Shown here: one piece after another, positions 1 through 11,262 of the stretch
Numbering within the stretch: position 1 is the stretch's first letter
Layout: every line of letters begins with the position of its first letter
DNA from: Vitrella brassicaformis
Lineage: Eukaryota > Sar > Vitrellaceae
Reading direction: 5' to 3'
DNA length: 52,004 nt
Assembly: GCA_001179505.1 (NCBI GenBank)
Contig: CDMY01000556.1
Span: 1 to 52,004 of the forward strand
The notes under the pieces: model-generated
What the model was told of the DNA's origin: nothing
Databases searched by the model: none
The model's input: only the letters and a program-made list of their open reading frames with translations
Translations under genes and position numbers: made by a program

Positions 1-245
1 ATGGAGCCACACTCGTTAACACGTCTGTCCATCCCTCCACTCATACCGTCTCAGCCAGGCCAACACACACAGAGAGAGGAGAGAGGGGAGCAGACCCGCC
101 ACCCACCCATGCGCGCGCCCATCCACCCACCAGAGGCATGGGAACATTCGCCTCACACCCAGCCATTGTGCCAACATCAGCAGCTCACCTACGCTACACC
201 AGTCAGCAGGCTACAGGTAATCTGCCTGTGTCTTGCTCTCACCGT

Positions 246-3200
246 CTAGGGGTCACGAGTGGCCATCAGCCCAATGCGCCCATCATAAACCCGTGTGTTG
301 ATGGTGAAGCCGCCCACTCGAGTGCCGTTGGGGCACAGCTCACGAATGGCGTCGTGAAGGCGGCCATGCATCGGCAGCAGCACCACCACACGCCTCAGGC
401 CGCGGACACCGGCGGTGAGCAAAGTCGACAGGCCGCTGCGGATGAACTCGGCAGCAGCAAGGGGCTCCAACTCATCAGACACTGACGAATGGCGGCACAC
501 AAACACAAACACACGATGAGCCGACGAGCACCTCGCTTCACTCACTGCAGGCATTCGCGGCATACCTTACCTTCTAAGAACATGCATATCTCTCCAATCG
601 ATGGCAGGCGACTCGACCCCCAGCCGTCAAAGACGCCGCCCTGCTTGAGACTGACCGCATCTAACGCACCCACATGGACAGTGCGCACCTCCCTCCCCGC
701 CCCCAATCCCTCCAGCACGCCGATCCTGTCCTGTGCACTGACAGCTTCATCAAACACCACCCACCCCACCTGTATAGGCATCTTCTCTGCCAGCAGCCGG
801 CCCGTAGCAACGCTCAGACGGCTGTCGACACACAGCTCTCCCACCCTCGGAAACGGCTGCAGGTGGTTGATGATGGTCGGGACGGGTGAGGGGCTGCCGG
901 GAGGGGGGACGAAGCCATCGGCATTGTGAACCGACACCCACTCCACCTTGTCGAATGTGAGGCTCTGTGCGATGTCGATGGCCGCCTCGCTGGGGCTGTC
1001 GAGGGGATGGGTGATGTCATGCTGGCTGATGGTGTAGACCACCCTGGCCGCCTGCCGTGCCGCCTCCTTGATGGCCGTCTTGATGAAGGGCGAGGGGCGA
1101 GGGGGGAACATGTCGGCGTAGAATTCGGACAGCTCGAAGAACTCATCGCAAACAGCGGTCACGGTGAGCGGCACGTCCGGCGAGGTGCAGTAGTCGTTGA
1201 TGAAGTCGTCGACAGCCAGCAGGGCAGAGAGGCTGTCACGTTTCTCGAATGGTGGGATCTCCACGTCGAGGCTCGTCAGCGACTTGTGGCAGCCACGCGA
1301 TGTGAGCACATCCTAGAAAGAAGCAAAGAGAGAATGACACCATTCGTATGTCTGCACAACAGGTGAGGCCTCCCCTGTGTGGTGATTGCCTACCTGCAGC
1401 CGTCTCACTTTGTCTCCCTCGATGCCCCCACTCGCGATCCCTCCGATGGTCTGTAGGTGTCTGAGCGGCCCTGGCTGCCCGGCGGATGTGATGGGGAAGT
1501 GCTCAAACACAGCCGCCCACCACTCCCATGAACGCTGACGCCCCCCAACCTCTTTCAGCGACTGAGACGAGCTGATGAAGCGGCCCAGCTGGTCGGCACC
1601 CCAGCCCCACAGCTCCACACGCTCGAGTGCGGGCATCTTCCAGCCCCTGTCGGCCAGCTCACTGTGCACTCCGACGGCTCCTGTGACGGCCCTGAGGGCA
1701 TGGAGGGTCGGGGGCTCGGAGAGGGGGGCAGTGATAGGGGGCCCTGTGAGGGGTAATTGGTAGGTGGCAGTGGTGAATTGGATGGTCTCCAGACTGCCCT
1801 CCGCCATGAGCCGCTGCCCCTCCTTCTCGCACGCCTCGCGTCGCCCGACCGCATGGCCTCCACGACGTATATCATGGTGTTCAGACACCACGACTGGTCG
1901 AGGAATGGCTGCACGAGGGTGAGGGCCGTTAGGTTGATGAGCCGCTTGCCGAGATGGAAGGCCTCCTCAGCCATCATGCTCCCCCAGAACTGCAGGTCGT
2001 CCTCGTTGCTGCAGTCGATGGCGATGTGGGTCTGCTGGTGAAGGGCGGCCGTGTGGATGGGGGAGGGGCTGCCCTGTGCGGCGCCGCCGGGTCGTTGCTG
2101 CTCAAAGGCCACACTGCCAGACAGGATGACTCCAGTCGAGAATGACGATTAACTGAATGAAGATGACGCCGCCACACCTGGTCGATTGACCAGGTGTGGT
2201 CGACCCACACACACATGCAGCCAGCAGGAGATTGACCCATCCCTCCATCCACTTATCCATGTGTGTGTTGTCAGCTGACGTCACTCACCTGTGCCGCCAG
2301 TGATGCTACCGCTGAAAGGGTCGAACATGCCAGCCGTCCCGGTGGCAGCCCCGCCCTGGCCAGGCAGACTCCCTCTGTCAGTGCCGCTGCTTTTCGACCC
2401 GACGTCGCCGACGAGAGAGCCACCTCCCGACGCTGCCGCCTCACCACAAAAAAGATTGCCACCTCCTCCCCCCGTGGATGCCTTGCCGAGCTCGAATGGG
2501 CTGCTGATGGGTGTGGTTGTCGATTGTGCTGTGGATGGTCCTTTGGCAGGCGCGAAGCTGCTGCCGCCGAAGAGGTCCGCTGGGGCTGCGGTGGTGGTGG
2601 TGGGGCTGGCGGTGAAGGAGGGCGAAGGTGCGCCACTTAGGCCGTTGAACACGTCGGTGCTTGGCTTGGGTGTGGGTATGGCTGCGCCAAATGTGGACAG
2701 CGACGAGGTGCCGCCGCCTGATGACGCAGCTGCACTCGACAGGCTCCCCTCTCCCGCCGATGTGCCAGACAGAGCTGATACCGATGGCGCACCCGGAAGT
2801 ACCCCGTCGGCCGTGTCCTCGTTGGCCGCAGCTGTGGTCTCGCCCTTGAGGGGTCCGGGGGCGGCGCCCGCAAAGAGCGAACCGCCAGTGGTCGACGGCA
2901 TGGTGGAAGACGATGTGATGGCCGAGAGAGGGTGCTGCCGTGGCCGCCAATCGAGGGAAGACGGCTGACAAGAAAATGACAAAGGAGGCAGCGGTGGTTG
3001 CATCGCTCTCGGCGTCCATCTGCCCACTCACTGGCCAGATTTGGTACGTGTCGGCTTCTGTCTGCGAGGCTTCTTGTCGGGGACCCCATTCGTTCCAGGT
3101 TCGAACGAGGGGCTGTGGGAAGATGGCCGACAGCTCGCGAGGGCTGAAGAAGCTCAACAGTGACGCCAGAAGGTCCCCGCCGAAGCGTTCAGGGGCCCGC

Positions 3201-3759
3201 ACCAAAGACAGGACCAAGGGAGATAGACATGAGAGTGGCTGACATCATTCGTGTGTTGTGTGTGGCTGTGTGTGTACCTTCTTGCTAACGTCCCACACCT
3301 GCACACACATCACACCACACACCAAAGCACCAAGCATCACAAAGTGCTGTCCGGAACCTTTCTGTTGAGGCGTGTCTGTCTACCACGGGGGCCGTTTGGT
3401 ACGTGTTCGTCGGCGCCGTGGTCTCGTTGTGCGGCACCACCACTTTGAACTCCTCCCGGTGTCCGCCCACCTCCCTCATGTAAAGCACCGTCCGTCCACC
3501 GCGCTCCTCGATGCGATACACGTCGGCCTTGACCCACCTCTGCTTGCCCTTCTCCCGCTTGCTGGTCACCATCTGCACACGACTGCCCTCTTTGTAACGA
3601 CTACTCGCAGAGCGTCCCATCGCCTGATGAATGAGACAAACAAACCACAAAGAAATGCCCAAACAAATGAACGAATAATTTGCACCTCACGGTGTGTGCC
3701 GTGCTCACTTCTGCTTGAGGCCGAACAGACGAAGATGAAGCTGCTGCCGCCGCTGCCAT
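246..3759 (-). CDS. F-box-like protein with FG/GS-rich middle and unknown C-terminal domain
   Basis: Eight exons are proposed: 3709-3759, 3384-3623, 3278-3298 (21-nt microexon, tentative), 3032-3238, 2289-2964, 1394-2129, 571-1312 and 246-481. Most junctions use GTGAGT or GTAAG donors and keep phase. The start is an ATG at 3759 followed by an alanine run. Exon 2 is basic and reads like a small beta-barrel (Tudor/Agenet-like, weak). Exon 4 carries LLSFFSPRELSAI, which resembles an F-box. Exon 5 is a low-complexity Gly/Ser/Thr/Ala stretch with scattered FG and GLFG-like pairs. The C-terminal ~500 residues have leucine-spaced helical segments but match no family I know. The stop is TAG at 246-248. 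Exon 1394-2129 changes frame near 1840 with no usable intron, so it holds a one-base sequencing error or a real lesion. F-box assignment would imply a substrate adaptor of an SCF ubiquitin ligase; this is inference. Confidence 0.6.
2172..2199. repeat. Perfect 12-bp inverted repeat with 4-nt loop inside an intron
   Basis: CCACACCTGGTC at 2172-2183 is followed by GATT and then its exact reverse complement at 2188-2199. It lies within the intron 2130-2288 of the F-box-like gene, which is longer than its neighbours (159 bp). In the pre-mRNA it would fold into a strong hairpin. Confidence 0.85.
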
Positions 3760-4922
3760 GGCGACACTCAAACACGGCTGACGAGAAGAGCACAGAGGTG
3801 TGTGTGTGTGCATCTCTCTCGGCATCTCTCTCGTCATTCGTGTGCGGCTTACCGCCGAGATCTGCCGAGCAGAATTCTATGAGCCGAGGCTTTTATCGAG
3901 GAAGCTGACGTCCCCGGGGCACTCACGGAGTGCAATTCGCCCGTACAACACTCTAATCCATTCATCAACAGGCGAGCTTATTCGCGAGCTCGCCGATCTG
4001 TTAGGCGCCGTTTTCTCTTCGTGGCCGAGCCGATTGATCACTGCAAAAGGGACCACACCGACGTCAGCGACGACAATTGAGAAAAAACAAGCAGCTGCAA
4101 CCGACAGTCACGAGATTTGATGTGCCGCAGAAAGGACCAAGGAAAGGACAAGTCCCTCATCCGGCCGTCGGCGAGTGCTGCTGCTGCCCCGCCACAACCG
4201 AAGATCTGCAGGTGGTAAATAAGTCGGCTTCGGAGCATCCAAGAAGCGATCCAATGCGTGGACGCCATGCCACACACACGACAAGCCAGCCATCCACTGT
4301 TTGCAGCATCCCCACACGCACACACACTGACTGACAGGAGCTGAGAGGGAGGCAATACGCAAAGATGGCCCACCTCTCATCGAACACAACGTCACCCAGC
4401 TGCACACACGGGCGTACAAAGAAGGCCATGCGGTGCACGTGACATTGGCCTGCCCAATCGCTGCCTGCACAGTGAGCCGACATGTGCCTCACCGGCCGAA
4501 GACAGCGATCAAGCAGTGGGAATGCCACTAGCTCCGTGCGGATGGGCTGTTTGCCGGCACTTTCTTTGGTGTGCAGCTAGAGCGACCGGAAGAATGAAAT
4601 GAGAATTGATTGATGCATACGAAGTCACACGAACGAGCAAGTAAACCAACAGAAATGCAAACATCCACCGTAAACCACCCCCTACTCAGATCAAGATCAT
4701 GCAGATAAGTAAGGAATGCCGCCACCCGACCCGCAATGTCTGTCTGTCCCGAGGCAGCCCAAAACACGCCATATGTGGGTGCAGGGCCCATGGACAAATG
4801 AAGACTTAAACCGGCAATCCACTCCCTTGTGGCACTATACGTACAGTACCGACCCACCGACACTTATCCCCCCTCTCTCTCCCTCTCTGTGCCTGGCATT
4901 TAGGTAGCCGGCCAGCCGACCA
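3760..4922. other. Intergenic region between two minus-strand genes
   Basis: No convincing coding exon is seen on either strand; the open frames here lack splice sites and family resemblance. The left part is the presumed promoter of the F-box-like gene starting at 3759 and holds the GCGAGCT-type element at 3972-3993. The right part (about 4530-4922) is presumed 3' flank of the membrane protein gene ending at 4923. Confidence 0.6.
3972..3993. promoter_or_regulatory. Candidate promoter element, GCGAGCT direct repeat
   Basis: Two copies of GCGAGCT are separated by TTATTC, and the second sits in the palindrome GCGAGCTCGC. The 19-base string GCGAGCTTATTCGCGAGCT recurs at 42520-42538 with one mismatch, also in an intergenic promoter. 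It lies about 210 bp upstream of the ATG at 3759. Function is inferred only from recurrence in upstream regions. Confidence 0.45.
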
Positions 4923-6979
4923 CTACGCGGCCACCACTTTCTCCCGGATGATGGCAGCTGTGCGAGGGTACCGCTCATCTGGGCGGCGCTTCCAAGCGAC
5001 AGGGGGCTCGGTGGTGCAGATCCTCATGCTGAAGTCGATGCAGACAAGGAACTCATTCGCCGCCTTGTCCCCACACAGAATTAAGATCCCCTGGTGGCAC
5101 AGCGTATTTGCGTCGTCGACCCACCACAAGCCCGCTTTGCGGCAGCCGTTCCACTGGCCCCTTGCGCGCCGCATGATGTCTTGAGTGAGCTGGTAGTGGC
5201 TGGGAGGCGGAGCGATGAGTAGGCATGGAAGGGTCCAGTGGGGGCAAAGACGGGGGTCCATCCCTATCAAAAAATGTTGGTCGACCAGCCGATGATATCC
5301 GTGAATGAAGTATATACGCACTTGCCACCTGCAGACACGAAACAAACGATCCACACACTCACTCCTCTCTCTCTCCCGCCGTCCATCCCATGTGTGTGTG
5401 TGTTCGCTCTCCCGGCCGCTCTGCTCACGTCTGGTCGGCGGGTCGGGATCACTCAAATCGATGCCGACGTACGTCAGTGCATCGTTGTCTGCTGAGTCGC
5501 CCAGATAGTCTTCGCCACTGACACGGCTCAAACGAATGGCTGTGAAACTCAGGCGGTGACTGAAAAGTGAGTACTGACGGACGCCTGTGGTCGCGAGCTG
5601 AAGACCGCCCGGCCGCCCACTTGATGCAGGTCGTATGCCGTGATGACGATGGGCAGAGAGGGGAGGAGGCGGCTGCTGTGCTTGAGGTAGTGGATGAGCG
5701 ACACACACCGGTCCCAGCAGCCGCCCTCCTCGATGACGTACAGCAGCCGCAGCAGATAGCCCACCCTGCCGTCGATCCGTAGCAGCTCATGCATCAGCTC
5801 ACTCCAGAGCAGACGGCACAATAGGACCAAGCAGACCGGCGACAAAATACAGAACAGCCATGGGATGACCACATCGGTGAGCAGTGCACGGCCGCTCAGC
5901 TGGTCCAGAGATTTCTTGTCGCCCAGCAGCACTGAAAACTCGTCGGTCGTGTAGCAGAGCCATGCGACGTACCAGGCGGTGTAGATGCCAAGAAAGAGAG
6001 GCCCCACGATGCAGAGCAGCGATCTGATGACCTCAACGATGAGTATTGGGCGGACGTCCCGGCCTTCGAGCGCTGATTTCTCCGCGACATCCTTGCCCAG
6101 CTGATGCACCCAGGAGTCCTCGCTCGACGTCATCCAGGCGGCGTAGACCCCAGGGAAGCAGAGCAGCACCACAGCACACGCGAAGCACCGCCTGCCGGTC
6201 GCCAGCGCCACACGCAGCCCACTCCTGACTCGGCGCTCGATCGCAGACCACAGAGGGTGAGGGAAGTCGTAGAACGCCACCCAAAACTGCCTGTACGCTC
6301 GCACAATGAAGGACGCCTCACCAAGCAATCGAACGACCATTCTTATCACGGGGAACGGTATCACGAAGGGCAGAAAGGCGATAGGTAGCTTGATGCCCCA
6401 GCCGATAAGAAGGTCGAGAAGAAACTTGATGCTCCCCTGAACCCACGGCAATGCATCCAGCGGCTGCAGCACCCACGGCAATGCGTCCAGCGGCTGCAGC
6501 AGAAAGTCAATCGGCGGCACGATCACACCGAAGATACCGGCCCAGACCACAATATAAACCACAAACAGAATGCCCACACCCACGGTAACTTGAGTGAGAG
6601 TGAAAGCCACACTGATAATGGCCGCGATCCACTGCAGCAGGACCAGCAGGACAGTCTCGCAGCGCTTGTGGTACGTCAGCACTCCACTGAGGCCCTTGTC
6701 GCGAATGGCAGCGTCGAGGCGGTCCGTCAGGTAGGTCTCGCTGACCAGCTGGGAGCCGACGCTCTTGGATGAGGCTCGGAGGGGGCCGCAGTCGTCGGCG
6801 GTGAGGGAGTCCAGCAGTTGCCTCTCCACATCCTCAGGCAAACCGACCAACCAACACCTACCGGGGACCGACTGACATTCGCACAAACACATGGCCCACG
6901 TGACATACCCAGTGGATTCATGTGTGGTGCTGTGTGGGTGCTCACTCACCGTTGGTGCCCCTATTCCGCTACTCGCCAT
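4923..6979 (-). CDS. F-box-like, multi-pass membrane protein
   Basis: Exons proposed: 6950-6979, 5621-6871, 5429-5573 and 4923-5320, all in phase. The start is taken as the ATG at 6979 (MASSGIGAPT); an upstream coding exon reaching about 7126 cannot be excluded. The second exon opens with LPEDVERQLLDSLTADD and then LRASSKSV, a good match to the F-box pattern LP-x-E/D-VL-x2-IL-x2-L-x2-DL-x-LR-x3-SK. It is followed by several long hydrophobic segments (near 6500-6650, 6300-6400, 6130-6200, 5940-6030 and 5800-5880), so at least five membrane spans are likely. A 10-residue unit (LQPLDALPWV) is tandemly duplicated in frame. The C-terminal exon is soluble and ends at TAG 4923-4925. The 5574-5620 intron is unusually short (47 bp) and its edges are tentative. 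An F-box on a polytopic protein suggests membrane-associated ubiquitin ligase targeting; this is inference. Confidence 0.6.
6441..6500. repeat. In-frame 30-bp tandem duplication
   Basis: Two 30-bp units (6441-6470 and 6471-6500) differ at one base (A/G). On the minus strand they encode LQPLDALPWV twice, between predicted membrane segments of the F-box-like membrane protein. The near-identity implies a recent duplication. Confidence 0.9.
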
Positions 6980-8798
6980 CAGTTCCCGACAGCTCTCTAT
7001 CTCCTGCACCACATACATAAGTACACACGGAATGACAGCGTGCTGTTGGTGTTTGTGTGTTCGTCGTGCTGCCATGGCATGGGCAACAAGTGTGTTGCGT
7101 ACCGGCGAAGGTCCGACAGAAGACATGGGTCACAGACCACGTATCATCTGTTCAATGACCACACTCCAGAGCCAGATCCAGCCAGCCGTGTCAAATACGC
7201 GTCTGCCAACAACAGCTGCCATCAAACGTGCGAAGCACATGCGAGCTTGCGATCCGCTGCCGTGGACAAAAGGAGGGAGAAGCAGACCTTTCTGAGAAGA
7301 TTCAAGACGATGAGGAGGCAAAGAGCCGGAGGGAAGCAAGAAGACTTCATTCGACTCATCCCCTTTCACTCCTTGAGGCTGTATGTGAAGGCGTGCAGAG
7401 CCCCTGCCTTTCTGCAGGAGCCCGGCCGTCAGCTCAGCTTTCACAGTGGCCCAAGAACAGTATGGATTGGACATAACTAACTGTTCTTCCATTCTGCCAA
7501 GTGCGCAGCATACATGTGAACAGCCTGCGTATTTGCACTCATCTCATCAATTCATCACTGTTCAGGTGCCCGGCCTGCCACACGAGCGCAAGCCGCTTGT
7601 GGATCAGCTGAATGCACCGTTACGAGCGGGAGAGGGAGGAGATTGCTGATCAATGCGGATCTATGCTGCAAGCAGCTGGCCGACAAGAAGCCGTGGATCT
7701 GTTTCTCCGACTCAGAGCAGGCGGGCAGACTGACAATGCATGAGCCGTGTTTGGAGAACAAATGGCGCTCTCTTCATGGCATCCCTTTCTCACCGTGGGT
7801 TCTATTGGACCTGCTGCATTTTAAGTGTGTTTCCTTGGTGATGGAGCGGCGTGTGTGCCAGGAGGCCAGTCAGTCGTGTGTGTGTATGTTTTGAAGTGGC
7901 TGGCGTGTAGGCAACGTGATCGATAGACAGAGTGCGCCCGGACGGATGGACGCACTTGGTGAGTTATGGTGAGCGGTGGATGAGCCTGCCTGCCTGCCAG
8001 CGACGGCATGATACCATGGGCGGGCGCCGCTCAGTGTACGCACACACGAAGAATCCGGTCAGAATCCGCTCACCAATGTGTGTCATCCCACCCCCCCATC
8101 CACCGAGCCGCATGTCATACGCAGAGATGCAGCACACACACATCAGTCAGGGGCGGGCAATTAGGAAGCAGACGAGTCAGGCAGCGACATCCATCCATCC
8201 ATCCATCAGGATCCCCCCGCCTGGCTGCCTGCCTCCGTCGTCCCGGCCGCGTTAAAACACCTGTCCGCCATTGGATACAACACAGGAAGCGGGTGACTCG
8301 TCACTGCCTTCGTTCATGTGACACCTCCGTAGGTGGGTCAACACATGAACAGCGACGCGCCCCATCTGCCTGCATTGATTCTGGGAGGCGTTAGCTATAT
8401 TACATCTGGATCTTTGAATCGTAATTACATATGTAGTCAGATCTGTCGACGACACAGGCAGCTGGAAGGATGGATTCGCCTGTTGTGCACACACCTTATC
8501 TATACATGCCTCCACTCCGTGTGGCCTTCCAACATCCAAGGCCATCTCAGCTCGCATCTCCCCATAACGGCCGAAACCGTTGGAGACAGTAGGACACATG
8601 TTCTCTGTTTCTCGTCTGTGTTGGTCAAACAAATTCTCTGTTTCTCGTATGTGAAGGCCGTCATCCACCACCCCCTCCCAATCTAGCCTACCGAGCCCAG
8701 CGCGCATAGACAACATACACATCTGGGCGACGCAGAAGCACTCGAGTGGGTCAGGCAGTAACCACCTGCCTGCCTGCCATCTCTCTGTTGCGCTTCTC
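6980..8798. other. About 1.8 kb without a supported gene
   Basis: Short open frames occur on both strands but none shows splice sites joining it to another frame, or a recognisable motif. GCGAGCTT occurs at 7241-7248, about 260 bp upstream of the start at 6979. An AT-richer patch lies near 8385-8440. A 15-base string (TTCTCTGTTTCTCGT) occurs twice 33 bp apart at 8601 and 8634. The right end is the 3' flank of the ankyrin gene. A non-coding RNA cannot be excluded. Confidence 0.5.
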
Positions 8799-11262
8799 TC
8801 ACGCCATCCCCAGCCGTCTAAATGTCTCCCTGCCATCCCGCCCCTTCTCGACCCACCCCACCGCCCCCCACACCACCGCAGCCACATCCTTGCTGAAGCC
8901 GTTGTCGATCTCTCCCTCCAGCCCCCACTTGTTCGCCTCGTCCAGGATGGCCCGCTGGACCACCTCGCGCAACTCCACCTTGCGGCCACCCACACCCCCC
9001 AGCACAAAGCACTGCAGCTGCGGGCACCTCACCAACTGTCCCTCGCTGTCCCTCTTCCTGCCCCCACGGCCCACCACCTCCCCATTGCCCACCACCCGCA
9101 GTGACGCGGCGGCCTCCACGAATCGCGCCATGGCGGTGTTGATGCGGCGGCCGACCTTAGTCGCGTTCTGCACGGGCCGGGGGCTCTCGTCGAGCACCGA
9201 TGGCTTGACAAAGAATGACGCCACGCGCCACGCCACAGCCGACATGTCCAGGTTGGCCAGGGGAGTCTCGTCGTCCTGCCAGGGGGCCACCGGGGTGACG
9301 TGTGGGGGCAGGGAGGGAAGGAGTGGGTCTAATGAGGGGAAGGCGGCCTTGAGCTGCTGGGCAGTGCCGCTATGGAATGCCTTGGTCAGCGCGTCAGCCA
9401 TCTCGCGCTGAGGTCGCAGTGCGGCATTGACGGCCGCCATCACAGCAGTTGGCAGCTCGTTCAGCACCGTGGCATAGTCGATCAGCACCAGCTGGCGGCC
9501 ACGGCGGTCTCTCTCTGTGGCCGTGGGGATGCTGTTGATGTCGGCCCCCGCCCGCAGCACGGTGCGGATGGTCAGCTTGTAGTTGGGAATCTTGGCGCGA
9601 TACTCCTCCTTGTCGGCCTCGGGCGTGTCCGGGTCCTGAAGCCGTTGGGTGTACCGATCGAGCTCATAGGCAGCGAGGGCGAGGGGGCTGTCGCCGAAGA
9701 CTCTCCGTCTGTTGATCTGGTCAGCGAACAGCTTGTGGCAGAGGTAGTCGGCCACGTAGGGAGAGCCACACAGTGCCGCCCAGTGCAATGGCGTCCGTCC
9801 ACCGCCGTCGTCTGCCGTCATGTCAGCCCCGTTCGCCGTAATGAGGTCGAGGTAGCTGTCGATGAACGACTGGGGATAGTGCCCCATTGCCTTGAGGGCT
9901 GCCCGGTGCACCAGGTTTTTGCCGAGTCTTCGTTGGGTGGCGAGGGTGGGGTCTCCTTCGATGAGTTGCCGAAACATCGACATGAGCAGCTGCTGATACT
10001 CGGGAGGGAGGCGGACGACGCGGCTTGGGCAGCTCCATCATCATGTATCCGTCTGGTGGGCAGCTCCCACTCGCGCGGAGGTGGATGTCTTGACGCGCCA
10101 TCAGGAGGTCAAAGGCCGTCTGATTGCCGGATGCGATCGCCAAACGGATGGGCGCCAAACGGTAGGCTGTCTCATTGGGGTCGGCGCCTCCGTCGAGCAG
10201 TGCGGTCAGGATTGCCGCCTGCAGCTCGTCAGACGACCACTGCGGCAGGGCGACGGGGCGGTCATCATCATCGCCTTCCGCTAGAATGGTCTCGACCGTG
10301 TAGCCGGACTTGTTGTCAATGGCGAGACACAGGAGTGGGTAGCCGTAGACAGCACCACTGTCCCTGCCCTCCAGCCCAGTGATGACATCCGGGTCGGCGC
10401 CCTGCTGCCGGATGAGGTGGGTCACTTCTCGCCCATTGGTGAAGCGGCGGCCGATGATGCGCCGTGACAGCTGCTTGGAGGCGTCGCTGGTGCCCTTGAG
10501 GAATCGACCCACTAGACGATCGAGTCCGATGTGGCCCTCAGGTACAGGAAAAGCTGGATCCGCCAGGCCACTGAGAGGATAACCTGCCACACACACAGCC
10601 ACCATACATACAACGGACAGTGATTGTGCGCGTGGGATCTTCTCTCGCGTCTGCCTGGCCTGACGTACCTTCCACCTCATATTGATTGTAGTCGTCGTCG
10701 GAGTATCCGTCATCGATATAGGCATCTTGGTCATCATCGCCATTCTCCTCCTGCATGCCACCCTGACACACAACAAAGAGGCAGGCAGGGGGCGGAAAAT
10801 AACTCAAGGGCCTCCATCGCATGGACCAGTGTTGGTGCTGATGAGTGAGTGCCTCACCGATTCGTCTCCATCTGCTGCCTGCGGACCATCATCACCGTCG
10901 GCCATCTCATCGGCCACCGCGCTCTCCTGCTGCTGCTGGCCGCCTGGACGTCAACACACACACCCTCACGGACCCGGCCTGAGTGTGCTGCTGATGTGTG
11001 TGCGTCGAATGGTCCGTGTGGCAGGCCTGATCACTCACCGCTGTCTGCGCCATTGTTGTCTTGCCCGTCTGGCTGCCCGCCGCCATTGTTATCCTCCTCA
11101 GCCACATCGTCTGCACACACCATCGAAGGCACACACACACGTGTGGCGCTGATGCTGTGTGTTTGATGTGTCACATTCATCTGTGTGTGGCGTACCCGCA
11201 TCGCCACCGTCACCGTCCGCCATGGCAGCGGAGGCCATGTGGGTGTCGTGACCCTCGGACAT
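8799..11262 (-). CDS. Acidic ankyrin-repeat protein
   Basis: Exons: 11196-11262, 11039-11110, 10858-10943, 10669-10762 and 8799-10583, with GT-AG junctions that keep phase. The chosen start is the ATG at 11262 (MSEGHDTHMASAA). The first four short exons encode a strongly acidic, Asn/Gln/Gly-rich leader with runs such as DDDQDAYIDDGYSDDDYN. The large last exon contains ankyrin units, the clearest being GRTPLHWAALCGSPYVADYL near 9770; others are degenerate (GADPN, GADINS). The last ~250 residues are not recognised. The stop is TGA at 8799-8801. The large exon changes frame near 10010, in a short G/C-rich run (GGGAGGGAGG on the plus strand), with no intron possible there; one base appears extra. 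Ankyrin repeats normally mediate protein binding; no partner can be inferred. Divergent from the peroxidase fusion gene. Confidence 0.7.

Noticed and set aside
9372-10382. 336-residue plus-strand open frame
   Set aside because: It is the antisense shadow of the ankyrin protein, which has a clear domain match on the minus strand.
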